In this document: positions 26,701-38,700 of the stretch, one piece after another
Numbering within the stretch: position 1 is the stretch's first letter
Layout of the letters: every line of letters begins with the position of its first letter
From: Tomocerus qinae
Taxonomy: Eukaryota; Arthropoda; Collembola; Entomobryomorpha; Tomoceridae
Length of the DNA: 64,000 nt
Direction: 5' to 3'
Assembly (NCBI GenBank): GCA_020055645.1
Contig: CM034546.1
Span: 95,914,001 to 95,978,000 of the forward strand
The notes under the pieces: model-generated
Seen by the model: only the letters and a program-made list of their open reading frames with translations
Told to the model about the DNA's origin: nothing
Database searches by the model: none
Program-made: the position numbers and the translations under genes

Positions 26701-29700
26701 CTACTCTTTAGTGTCTTTAGTATCTTTATCTGTAGAGTCTTGCTTAGATTTCGTTCGTACTCCAGCCTGTTCCAATTCACTTTTTACACTATCAAGCTGG
26801 CTTTTAACATTTTGCAGTTGCTCCCGAATGGAAGCCCGGACCTGGGACACAGAGGAAATCGTAATTTTAATTAGTTGAAAAAGGGCGTTTGCTTATATAG
26901 AACAATTTTATTATAGAAATTTTACATCTGGAGGCGCTTTTGAAGATGAATTTGGTGGAACAGAAGCAACTTCCTTTTCCAACTTCGCACGTACACTTTC
27001 AAGTAATGCTGCCCCTTCTGATTTGTCATCCACTTCTGTTCCAAATAATTCATCTGCATAACTACGTAACTTATCAGTCATTTCAGGTCCGTTTTCTCCC
27101 AATTCAGTACAAATTTTAGTCTGTAACTCCAGAATGGTTTTAGTTTCTTTACATAGCACTTTCTTCACAAACATAGAAGCAACCCTGGAAAGATTATCTT
27201 CTGTTACGATATCTCCTAAGGATGTCTCATCTCCAGATCCAATCATATCATTTTCACGTTGTAGAAGATTGGTCTACATACAGATGCAAGATATCATAAA
27301 AATATTAATCCACAACCCAAGAAAATAGCTTGAAATTAATGTGAAATTAAAGAGCTGAGTGTAAATTGGTTAGTGCAATGTACCTGGGCTGCTAAAATTT
27401 CGTTGATGATTCTGGAGGCGACAGGGGTTACACCATCTCCTAATTCTTCTTTACCAGGGGGCGATTTAGAAATTTCGTCGTCCTCTTTAATTCCCTCGGC
27501 GCCTTGGGACGTTTCTTTTGTCTCATCCAATATCCTATTTTCGGGCGCTGACTCCTTACCTTCACTTGGTACACCATCCGCCAACTTTTCATCCGCTTTT
27601 GGCTTACTATCGGCTGGAGCAGTAGGCTGAGGGGGGGTTACACCATCTCCTACTTCTTCTTTACCAGGGGGCGATTTAGAAATTTCGTCGTCCCCTTTAA
27701 TTCCTTCGGCACCTTGAGACGTTTCTTTCGTCTCATCCAATATCTTATTATCGGGAGCTGACTCCTTATCTTCACCTGGTACACCATCCGCCAACTTTTC
27801 ACCCGCTTTTGGCTTACTATCGACTGGAGCAAAAGGCTGAGACGTGGTTACGCCATCTCCTAATTTTTCTTTAACAGGGGGCGATTTAGAAATTTCGTCG
27901 TCCCCTTTAGTTCCCTCGGCGCCTTGAGACGTTTCTTTCGTCTCATCCAATATCTTATTTTCGGGAGCTGACTCTATATCTTCACCTGGTACACCGTCCT
28001 ACAAGATATCATAAAAATATTAATCTACAACCTAAGAAAATAGCTTGAAATTAATATGAATGTGAAATTATAGAGCTGAGTGGAAATTGGTTAGTGCAAT
28101 GTACCTGGGCTGCTAAAATTTTGTTGATGATTCTAGAGGCGGCAGGAGTTACACCATCTCCAAATTCTTCTTCACTAGAGGGCGATTTAGAAATTTCGTC
28201 GTCCTCTTTAATTCCCTCGGCACCTTGAGACGTTTCTTTCGTCTCATCCAATATCTTATTATCGGGAGCTGACTCCTTATCTTCACCTGGTACACCATCC
28301 GCCAACTTTTCATCCGCTTTTGGCTTACTATCGTCTGGAGCGGTAGGCTGAGACGGGGTTTCGTCCTCTCCCAATTTTTCTTTACCAGGGGGCGATTTAG
28401 AAATTTCGTCGGCATCTTTAATTCCCTCGGCGCCTTGAGACGTTTCTTTCGTCTCATCCAATATCTTATTTGCGGGAGCTGACTCCATATCTTTACCTGG
28501 TACACCATCCTACAAGATATCATAAAAATATTAATCCACAACCTAAGAAAATAGCTTGAAATCAATATGAATGTGAAATTATAGAGTTGAGTGTAAATTG
28601 GTTAGTGCAATGTACCTGGGCTGCTAAAACTTTGTTGATGATTCTGGAGGCGGCAGGAGTTACACCATCTCCTAATTCTTCTTCACTAGGGGGCGATTTA
28701 GAAATTTCGTCGTCCTCTTTAATTCCCTTGGCGCCTTGAGACGTTTCTTTCCTCTCATCCAATATCTTATTTTCGGGAGCTGACTCCAAATCTTCACCTG
28801 GTACACCATCCGCCAACTTTTCATCCGCTTTTGGCTTACTATCGTCTGGAGCAGTAGGCTGAGGGGGGGTTACACCGTCTCCTAATTCTTCTTTACCAGG
28901 GGGCGATTTAGAAATTTCGTCGTCCCCTTTAATTCCTTCGGCGCCTTGAGACGTTTCTTTAGTCTCATCCAATATCTTATTTTCGGGAACTGACCCCTTA
29001 CCTTCACCTGGTACACCATCCGCCAACTTTTCATTCGCTTTTGGCTTACTATCGGCTGGAGCAGTAGGCTGAGACGTGGCTACGCCATCTTCCAATTTTT
29101 CTTTACCAGGTGGCGATTTAGAAATTTCGTCGTCCCTTTTAATTCCCTCGGCGCCTTGAGACGTTTCTTTAGTCTCATTCAATATCCTATTTTCGAGAGC
29201 TGACTCCTTATCTTCACCTGGTACACCATCCGCCAACTTTTTATCCGTTTTTGGCTTACTATCGGCTGGAGCAATAGGCTGAAGGGGGGTCACACCATCT
29301 CCTAATTCTTCTTTACCAGGGGGCGATTTAGATATTTCGTCGGCATCTTTAATTCCCTCGGCACCCTGAGATGTTTCTTTCGTCTCATCCAATATCTTAT
29401 TTTCGGGAGCTGATTCCTTATCTTTACCTGGTACACCATCCGCCAACTTTTCATCCGCTTTTGGCTTACTATCGGCTGGAGCAGTGGGCTGAGACTTAGC
29501 CATATCATCTTCAATTTTCGCCCCTCCCTTATTTGTGTCCTTCTCATCAGAGGTAGGCCCTTTATCTTTAGGAGGTTTCTTATCATCCGATTTGTCGGCT
29601 AATTTTCCCTTACTGGCTGCAGGTGTAGTGTGGAGGGATTTTGAGGCCAACTTTTCATCCGCTTTTGGCTTACTATCGGCTGGAGCAGTAGGCTGAGACG

Positions 29701-32700
29701 TGGTTACGCCATCTCCTAATTTTTCTTTACCAGGGGGCGATTTAGAAATTCCGTCGTCTCCTTTAATTCCCTCGGCGCCTTGAGACGTTTCTTTCGTCTC
29801 ATCCAATATCCTATTTTCAAGAGCTGACTCCTTATCTTCACCTGGTACACCATCCGCTAACTTTTCATCCGCTTTTGGCTTACTATCGGCTGGAGCAGTA
29901 GGCTGAGGGGTGGTTACACCATCTCCTAATTCTTCTTTACCAGGGGGCGATTTAGAAATTTCGTCGGCATCTTTAATTCCCTCGGCGCCTTGAGACGTTT
30001 CTTTCGTCTCATCCAATATCCTATTTTCGGGAGCTGGCTCCTTATCTTTACCTGGTACACCATCCGCCAACTTTTCATCCGCTTTTGGCTTACTATCGGC
30101 TGGAGCAGTAGGCTGAGACTTGGCCATATCACCTTCAATTTTCGCCCCTCCCTTATTTGTGTCCTTCTTATCAGTGGTAGGCCCTTTATCTTTAGGTGGT
30201 TTTTTATCATCTGATTTGTCGGCTAATTTTCCCTTACTGGCTGCAGGGGTAGTGTGGAGGGATTTTGAGGCCAACTTTTCATCCGTTTTTGGCTTACTAT
30301 CGGCTGGAGCAGTAGGCTGAGACTTAGCCATATCATCTTCAATTTTCGCCCCTCCCTTATTTGTGTCCTTCTCATCAGAGGTAGGCCCTTTATCTTTAGG
30401 TGGTTTCTTATCATCCGATTTGTCGGCTAATTTTCCCTTACTGGCTGCAGGGGTAGTGTGGAGGGATTTTGAGGCCAACTTTTCATCCGTTTTTGGCTTA
30501 CTATCGGCTGGAGCAGTAGGCTGAGACTTAGCCATATCATCTTCAATTTTCGCCCCTCCCTTATTTGTGTCCTTCTCATCAGAGGTAGGCCCTTTATCTT
30601 TAGGAGGTTTCTTATCATCCGATTTGTCGGCTAATTTTCCCTTACTGGCTGCAGGGGTAGTGTGGAGGGATTTTGAGATTGCATCCTTGACAAGACTTTC
30701 GGCCAGTCCAGAGGAGCTACTTGTGTCTTTATCCTTATCTTTATTTTTATCACTGGAACTCTTTGACTTGCCTCCTTCTTTTTCGCTCTTTTGCTTCCCT
30801 TCACTTTTATCGCCTATCTTCATTTTACTTTCTTTTTCTTTCATTTTATTCTTCAAATCCGCTCTACTGCCAGCTTGAGTGCCATGGAGTGATCTCGAAA
30901 TTGCATCTTTGACAAGACTTTCAGCCAATCCCGAAGAACTACTAGAGTCTTTCTCTTTCTTTTTATCTTTAGAGCTGTCCTTGTCACCTTTCACTTTCTT
31001 GCTCTCTTTTCCTTTCATCCTATTCCGAAGTGCATCTTCTAACTCCCTCTGGTTATCTCTTTTAGCTTTTTTTATTTTATCCTGTACATCTTCGTCAACA
31101 AGTTCTTTAGCAGTCTCGTATTCATGATCATAGTAATCTTCATCGGATTCACCACCGCCTGGCTGTCTTCCACTTCTTCCACTTCCAGCAGAACCCCCGC
31201 TTCCACCATCTTTATCTTCCAAAGCCGTTTTCAAATCGTTTTTAAGTTTTTCGGACAAAACTTGAGATAATTCGTCGTGTATTTTGGCTAGATCTTCCGC
31301 CATTTCACTACATCTCTCTTTCCACTCTTTTCGTCTCTTCCCGAATCCTGCGCAAGGACCAGTACAGGGCCATTGTGGCAACTGGAAATCAATTCTTGGC
31401 TTTTGCCTTACAGGAATTTCTGGTGGAATAAATTCCTTTTCATCAAGAGACTCATAATAAGGACCCTGTACTCTCCCACTAGCGTTTTGCACGTGCTCAT
31501 AAAGACAACTTGTAGTCATTTTTGCTATTTCCTCATTTATTCTTTTGGTAATCCGTCCAGTTGCATATTCGACAGCTTCTCTCGTTTCTGCACTCTGAAA
31601 AACCGAAAATGCATAGAATTACATAGTAGTAGCAGTTTTCGGCAATTTAATTAATTCCAAGCTTCCAGAATTGTTAATGGCGAATGAATACAGTATTAAT
31701 CTCTAAAATATGCTTACCATCTTTGGACCTTCTTTCTTTCTTGACTTCATCTTCATTAAATCTTGGAAAACTGCTGTTAGAGTTTTAGCTCCGGAATTTT
31801 CTTTCAGATAGGCTACAAGAGCACGCAGTTGATGTCTAATGTGCCAAACGCTTTCGTTGGCCTGATCTTTTTTTCTTCGTAGCATTGCTAGCCATCTTCC
31901 TCCGTACTTCTTCATCAGAAACATAGTCCGTTGGGCCCTTTCGACCTCCTTTTGAGATCTTATAGCATATTGCCGTTTCCGCAATTCTTCATTGTCTTCA
32001 TAGTCACGCTGTCTCTTCGCAATCATACACTTTTGCTCCAGTCTATTTCTTCGAGAAACTGCTTTGTTATACTTTAACTTGCGCTCTTGGTAGTCTTTTT
32101 TCATAGTTATGAAATCTGCGAGCTGAAAGTTGCAAATATAATGTATTACAAAATGCTATTTGTGTAAAAATCGTTTTGTAATACTTACATCGGCTTGATG
32201 AAGGAGTTTTTTCTGAGTTTGAAGAGCAGCTCGGAATTGTTTGGAGAAAGTTTCCTTGCACAGCCATTTTAGTATCAACTTCCTAATTCGTTTGATTTCT
32301 GCTTTTCTCAATTTGTCTATCCTGGCGTTTCTTTGTAAAGATTTAAGCTCGCTCAGTCTTCGCCTCATTGCTATTTCCATAGCCCGTTCATCTTTCAATG
32401 AATTACTTCTATGCGCCTTTTCCCGAACTCTTCCAATCATTTTCCTGATAAAAAGTTACAAGTCTTCTTTCATTTGGAACAGTTTTACACAAAACGCATA
32501 TGTTTTTTGCAAGATTTCAATTATATATCAAATGCACTTACTTAAATTCTTCTTGAGCACGAATCTGCTCTCGTCTTTTTCTTAACTCACCATCCTTCAA
32601 GGCTTTTTCCTCTTTCCACAAACTATCTTTGATTTTCTTTGTCTGAATTTTCTCGAATATTTGTGCTTCTTCCTAAAATATATAACTCATATTTTACAAT

Positions 32701-33804
32701 AATGCCTTTGCAATATTTATTTTATTTCGCTTAATCATTTATAAAAATGATTTCCAATGCATGATGAAAGTATTTGCAAATGTTAAGAAGCACATTGATA
32801 AAGATCGACACCTGTTTCTCTCGCTCTTTCTTAAGTTGACCTTTGTGAATTCTACTTAGGTAGAGGCGATATTTATTCAAATCTTCCAAGCTGCATGCCA
32901 CTTCTCCTTCCTGAGTAACTAATCCCAAACTCTGCAATCTGTCTATAAGGTCGTAGTTTTGTTTGAAATATTCCTTTAAATTGGGATCATGAAGAGGAAC
33001 ATATTCCACAGGTGTTTCCTTGATGTAAGGATCCAAATTATCAAACTCTTGTTCCGGAAGTGCGAGGAACAACTGCAAAATAACAAAGTTATATTGTTGT
33101 GTATTATAATATAGTTATAGGACGGCTGTTACACCACCTCGAAATATTACCACTTGTGTCCAGTGTGGGAATAATTCGAATATCTCCCGTATTATCTGTT
33201 ACTTCCTTTTCTAGCTCACCATTTGAACAACAATATTAAGTACATCTACTACCTACCGATCCAAATCGTGGCACAAGAAAAGAAAGTACCACTCTAATGT
33301 ACATTTTCAACTTATCTTTGCTAATTATTTAGTATAATCTCGTTATACAATGTAATACTATCGAAACCTTGGATGTGCAAAGGATAGTTAATGGATGATA
33401 TAGTTAAATTGGAAAAAACTAATACTGATTTGAGGTACTATTTAAAGAAATGATTGTTAAGATGGATGCACTGTTCAACGCACCTTTTTTCCCACGGGGT
33501 TTCTACTTAGGTGAAAAGTGCCATCAGGAGCAGGAACACTAGGAAGTTTGGCATCTAATGGATAATCCTTCCAAGTGGGTAGAGCATTTGTAGGCAACGG
33601 ATCTCTTGGTTTGGGGACTTTCGCCAACGCCTCATTCGGCTTCTTCATCGCCAACATATCTTGCATTTGAATTTTTCGGAGTTTTTTATTAATTCTCTCC
33701 TTTTCCTGGTATGCCTTCCACTTTTCTTGGTCATATTTAGCTTCTTCGTTGTTCCAATCAGCCTCAGCATAAGAATCATTAATCGAGTCTACTTCCATTT
33801 CCAT
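26701..33804 (-). CDS. FSIP2-like repeat-rich structural protein
   Basis: Ten exons: 33804-33484, 33072-32812, 32672-32542, 32444-32189, 32122-31718, 31594-28616, 28509-28105, 27998-27384, 27273-26926, 26841-26701; 1953 residues, all phases consistent. The N-terminal third matches the N-terminus of fibrous sheath-interacting protein 2: DAKLPSVPAPDG, EYVPLHDPNLKEYF, then EVACSLEDLNKYRLYLSRI and a long basic coiled coil. FSIP2 is a sperm-tail protein that binds AKAP4, so a flagellar or ciliary scaffold role is inferred. The middle is Lys/Ser/Glu/Asp-rich and repetitive: 4 copies of a unit with SKSLHTTPAASKGKLADKS and 11 copies of one with ILDETKETSQGAEGIK and KSPPGKE. The C-terminus is a charged helix (REQLQNVKSQLDSVKSELEQ). 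It is far shorter than human FSIP2, so orthology of the whole is uncertain. Confidence 0.85.
27384..30700 (-). repeat. Coding tandem repeats of the FSIP2-like protein
   Basis: The acidic unit (about 70 residues, with ILDETKETSQGAEGIK, SKSPPGKE, TAPADSKPKADEKLADGVPG) occurs 11 times: 6 in the large exon and 2 and 3 in the two following exons. A second unit (SKSLHTTPAASKGKLADKS, GGAKIEDDMAKSQ) occurs 4 times within the large exon, interleaved with the first. Nucleotide identity between units is very high, which implies recent amplification or homogenisation. Predicted as disordered by composition. Confidence 0.9.
27999..28615 (-). repeat. Duplicated exon-plus-intron block in the FSIP2-like gene
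   Basis: The roughly 106-base introns at 28615-28510 and 28104-27999 are near copies of each other, and the 3' part of the intron at 27383-27274 is the same sequence with an altered acceptor end (TGTATGTAG). The exons they separate are also copies. The amplification therefore copied exon and intron together. Confidence 0.85.
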
Positions 33805-35111
33805 ACTATAGTTTATCGGTTATCATGCACCAGTTTATGTCGATGAATCGCAATTTGCATTAACTTTATTGTTTTCACTTTTCACTGTTTGTCGCTTTTT
33901 TTCTTCGTTTAAGAATTACGATAAAAATAATAAGGGGCAGGTCAGATTGTTCTTGATTGATTGGGGTCAAGGTTCAATTAATTATTTTTGCAAAAAGTAA
34001 GAGGTGGGATTATTTTTTGTATAGTGCAATGTTACTGTAAAAGGAAAAGTAAATAGAGCCCTGGGATTTCTTTGTAAGTTATTTGGCACGCGAATTTCAT
34101 TGTTATCATTTTTGAAGTTGTTTTATGCGAAATAAATATGGAAATAAACAGTATTCAACAGTGACATTATGCGGTTGTCTAGGATAATAGAGGTAGTTGC
34201 CAAGACAGTTGCCAATAAAATTTTGCGTTTTTCTGAAAACCTTTCAAAATTCGCTTATGGAAATTCGGGCTCCCAGGGCTCTATTTACTTTTCCTTCGAC
34301 AGTAGTCATGATTCACGTGTTTCATGTTATGAAAAAATACAAACTACCACAGTATGCGACAAAGCTAAAATTAGTACGACAAATACAAAGCGATGTACCC
34401 AATGTGATTCGAACGTAATAAGGTGCTCAACTTGATGTGATCTACGATGAATGATTATGGATGTTTCCATGGTTTATTTTTGAAAAAATGTTCATTTAAA
34501 GTATGCATTTATAAATTTCATTGTCCATGGTGCAGTGCAGTTCTAAACCGTGGCAGATCCCCATGGAAAAATGAAAAGTGGGTGGGAAATCTCGCCAATG
34601 ACGTCACTTGGCGAGTGTGTATTTAAATTGGGATCCCCAAGTGGGGGGAATTAGGGATCGGCTGTAGTCATGTAAATTTTCCACACATTTTCACTTGTTC
34701 CGAACCCCCAATAAATCGAATAATCTGCCATTCCTTTTCTATAATATTATATTCTGTATTCCTTGAGTTCTAATGAGTAACGAGCATTTATTATTATATA
34801 ATAAACAATTTTAGAGGGATTTGCCTGATCGGTCTGACGTCCAACGCCATATCCAGTAAAAATGAGGAATGGAAAGGGTCTCCACTTATGCAAAGATTTT
34901 TAGATACATATTTCTTATGTGTAAAAATTGACGTATTTAGACTTTTAATTATTGCGGGAGAAACATTTGCTTCTGAATTGGATTTTGATTCTACTATGTG
35001 TTTCATAATAAGTGAATGAATAAAGGTACGAGGCAACCTGAAAGTGAAAAATAACAAAAAAGTCGTTGCCAATTGAACACGTAGGTGGGCCACTATATGC
35101 AGAGGTCTGCT
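33805..35111. other. Intergenic; inverted-repeat element, no gene
   Basis: Likely the FSIP2-like promoter region. Inverted arms at about 34033-34061 and 34269-34298 (core GGAAAAGTAAATAGAGCCCTGGGA and its complement, given here in two halves: GGAAAAGTAAATAG and AGCCCTGGGA) delimit a roughly 270-base miniature element. Overlapping open frames at 34169-34435 lie inside or next to it and are not credited as genes. Confidence 0.5.
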
Positions 35112-35240
35112 ATGGAAATGGAAGAAGATTCGAAAGACGATGTCGGGGAAAAAGGTGCCAAGAAGAATATTCCTTTGGATGCTAAGCTTACTTCAGTTCC
35201 TGAAGGCAATTACCGAAATAGCAAGCCTAATGGAGAAAAA
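35112..35240 (+). pseudogene. Orphan copy of the FSIP2-like first exon
   Basis: On the opposite strand to the FSIP2-like gene and 1.3 kb from it, a 43-codon frame begins MEMEEDS and continues to IPLDAKLTSVPEGN and PNGEK, ending at a GTATGT donor in phase 0. The genuine first exon begins MEMEVDS, has YPLDAKLPSVPAPDG and NPVGKK, and also ends at a phase-0 donor. The copy lacks the middle coiled-coil part. No copy of exon 2 was seen downstream. It is either a decayed duplicate or the donor of a first exon to the adjacent SLC34 gene, whose first recognised exon starts right after a phase-compatible acceptor. Confidence 0.7.
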
Positions 35241-35394
35241 GTATGTTCGATGTCGACCTTTGAATCATTCTATGCACTTTGTCTACAAAATCATGTCTAA
35301 AATACCTAGTATGTATGCTCTGTGTGACATGGACCATGCAGCTATTTATTGTATGCTACTCATTTTCCACTCTGGGTTGACACCAGCAGCATTT

Positions 35395-35468
35395 TAGACC
35401 AATTCGGTTAATTTCAGACCATTTCGGTTCATTTCAGACCATTTCGGTTCATTTCAGACCATTCAACC
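35395..35468. repeat. Tandem repeat, about 25-base unit
   Basis: About three copies of CATTTCAGACCATTTCGGTT-type sequence, upstream of the first SLC34 copy. Part of each unit resembles the GACCAATTCAG motif of the array at 37232-37420. Confidence 0.75.
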
Positions 35469-35757
35469 TAATTCAGTCCAATATATACGGTCCATTTCAA
35501 TTGCCCATTTGGAAAATCCACATGTTCAACGACTTCAAATAGCGATATGTTACGTCGATCGCATAGCTTATATCACAGTGCTTTTCTATGTTTCTAAAGA
35601 CTAGCATCTGGCACTTCGAGTTTTTTATATCACGTATTGAGTAGACTTCCCCCCAATATGAATGCATATTTATTTGTATTGAGGGTTTCTGCTAGCTATT
35701 ATTAAATTATACTCTTTACGAAAAGCTTACAAATAATTGTTCATTTATACCGTTTAG

Positions 35758-38700
35758 ATGGCCCCAACAAAGACTCCATCTTCAGAGTCATTCAACGAAG
35801 ATCATTGGAAATTAACTGAAATGCCAAGTGACGGTATAACATGGTCCGCATTGACTCCAGAGCAGAAGGTCAAAAGGGTGTTTATAGGGATTGGCAAAGC
35901 TATTGCTCTGTTAACATTACTTTACTTTTTTGTTTGTTCCATTGACCTTCTTAGTTCCGGATTTCGACTGGTCGGAGGTATACTATCAATATCAGAAACC
36001 TTACATCGAGTGTTTTATCTCAGAACGGAAAGAAAACTATTTATAACATTTTTAATTTTCAGGAAGGACAACCGGAAAAATTTTCCGTCAGAATCAAATT
36101 CTCAAGAATCCTGTTGCAGGTGTTATGGTCGGTATTTTAACAACTGTGCTAGTTCAAAGTTCTTCCACTTCAACTTCCATAATTGTTTCAATGGTATCTG
36201 CTGATTTTTTGACTGTTAGAGTAGCCATCCCTATTATCATGGTAAGGACTTGTAATATTTTGAACAATCTGATTTTCATCTGTTTGCATACATCCTTTGA
36301 TCTCAGGGAGCCAATATCGGAACGACTATCACCAACACGATGGTTTCCCTTACGCAAGCTGGGGATAGAAACCAATTCAGACGAGCTTTTGCAGGAGCAA
36401 CTATCCACGATATGTTCAATTGGTTGACAGTCATTGTAATGCTCATTGTAGAAGTCACAACTGGTATGTATCAACACACTATTGTTATCAGAGATTCAAA
36501 CGTGATTGTGGAATAAATTATTTTGCAGGGTATTTGTACCATCTCACCTCAGCAATTATGTCTGGTGTAAAGCCCCAAGCTACTGGTGGAGAAATAGAAC
36601 TTCTGGGGACAATTACTAAACCTTTTGTTAATTTCATTGTTCAATTGGATAAAGATGTATTGGAATGCTGGTCCAGTTTGAACTGCACTAATCACGATAG
36701 TTCCTCTCTAATAAGATCCAATTGTTCCAAGTCTACAAACGAATGCAAGTGTTTTACAATATTTTGACTAAATAGCATGTTTGTGTAGTAGCCGTCTCAC
36801 CTAAGTAGTATCAATCAGCGACAGCTAGCCAGTTCCATCAGTCAGCAATTAGCATACTGCATACTACTTTTTGTTCTAAGTGAATTGTCCACATAGGATA
36901 TTATGTCTACTACGAGGGAATCACTCCTAAAAGACTTTACTCCTAAAGAACTCATAAAGCCAGCTAATACTATGTCCAGGTCCAGTGCAGCTTCTTCATG
37001 CAATAACAGCTTAAAATTGTCTTAACAGTTAACTAACATTAAAGATACTGAACATTAAACAGATTTATAAACCAATCGAATTGTCAAGATTAGATGTAAT
37101 ATAAAGGGCAACTCTAAAATAATTAAAAACAATCAGTTAATATATCGCATTGGAGGAAGAAACAGTTTTTAGGAATCCTTTAGGAGTAAAGTCTTTTAGG
37201 AGTGATTCCCTCGTAGGAATTGGTCCCTGACACCAGACAAACTTAGACCAATTCAGACAAACTTAGACCAATTCAGAAAAACTTGGACCAATTCAGACAA
37301 ACTTGGACCAATTCAGACAAACTTAGACCAATTTAGACAAACTTATACCAATTCAGACAAACTTGGACCAATTCAGACAAACTTAGACCAATTTAGACAA
37401 ACTTATACCAATTTAGATGAACAGCTGAGCTAAGCCTAATTCGATTTTATTGTGTCGGTTTCGTTACATATCGTTCTTCAAATGGTTTTAATTTAAAAAT
37501 GCTAATGCTACATATAGCTTTGTCGAGACTGCTGGAAATAGTACATTATGAAACTATTTCGTTTCGACTCTATGCCAGACATACATAGATATTATGGTTT
37601 CACTGTCACGTTAATCTCTTTGTATTCGAAAGACAATGGATCATAATATGTTGCAGTACAAAAGGCTTAACTTCAGAGCAAACTTCGAGTCGAGCAAATG
37701 AACGTGGGAGGTCCATTGTAATGCAACATATGATCCATTGTCTTTCGAATACAAAGAGATTAACGTGACAGTGAAATAGTAACACATATTATTATAGGTA
37801 CTTAAGTAGGTAAAATTGCTTTATCAAGTCTACGATTATAATAATATAGAAATAATTTATATTCAACTTAACGAAATTGTAAAAATAAACTATTCATCAT
37901 TTTCAGGCAAATTCTTGTTTGCAAATTCGGGTATGGGTGATAGTATTGCAGGAGCGATTATTGTCGTCGTGTCCCTCTTTGTACTCTGTGCTTGTCTCAT
38001 TTTTATTGTTAAAGTTGTCAACTCTGTACTTAAAGGTAATCTATTTTTTTATTTTACCATTTCATGGTGTAGTGTTTACATATGCCCATATCTTCATCCA
38101 AGTCTCAAAGACCAATCATAAAATCTACATAGTATTTAAGGTTTGATTTTCGTGCAGGACAAATTGCTGTTGTTATTAAGAAAACTCTGAATGCACAAAT
38201 TCCATACGCTCCATGGATGACAGGATATATTGCCATATTAGTGGGAGCTGTAATGACATTCCTTGTCCAATCTAGTTCTGTATTTACTTCCGCCTTGACA
38301 CCTCTCGTTGGACTGGGAGTTATTACTGTTGAAAGATCATACCCTCTTACATTAGGTTCCAATATTGGAACAACGACTACCGCAATATTGGTATCGATGG
38401 CTGTCGAAGGAAGCAAATTCAAACCCTCAATGCAGGCAAAACAATAAAATGAGCATAATAATCTATTTTTGTCCTTTGTAGCCAAAACTGTTCCTTTTGT
38501 ACCTACATCGACAAGACACTTTCTTTTATTGACATAACCATTTCACTATATTATTGTAAATCTTTGCCAATTCTTTGATTTTAGATCGCTCTGTGTCATT
38601 TATTCTTCAACGTCTCCGGTATAATACTGTTTTACCCCATTCCGTTCATGAGGCTACCTGTAACTTTGGCAAAATTCTTGGGTCACACAACAGCTAAATA

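Noticed and set aside
28149..30618. Several minus-strand frames rich in Arg/Lys/Met (RYWMRRKKRLK) and plus-strand Ser/Leu-rich frames
   Set aside because: They are alternative-frame shadows of the FSIP2-like coding repeats.
34169..34435. Overlapping small frames on the plus strand, one ending QYATKLKLVRQIQSDVPNV
   Set aside because: They overlap a miniature inverted-repeat element, have no recognised family and no supporting splice structure; kept as a weak possibility only.
35978..36062. Open frame running on past SLC34 copy 1 exon 1
   Set aside because: It is a retained-intron artefact; the paralogue has the same 220-base exon ending in a GTATGC donor.
37232..37425. Regular 20-base repeats as a CRISPR-like array
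   Set aside because: No spacers between units, and the setting is an intron of an animal gene; it is a minisatellite.
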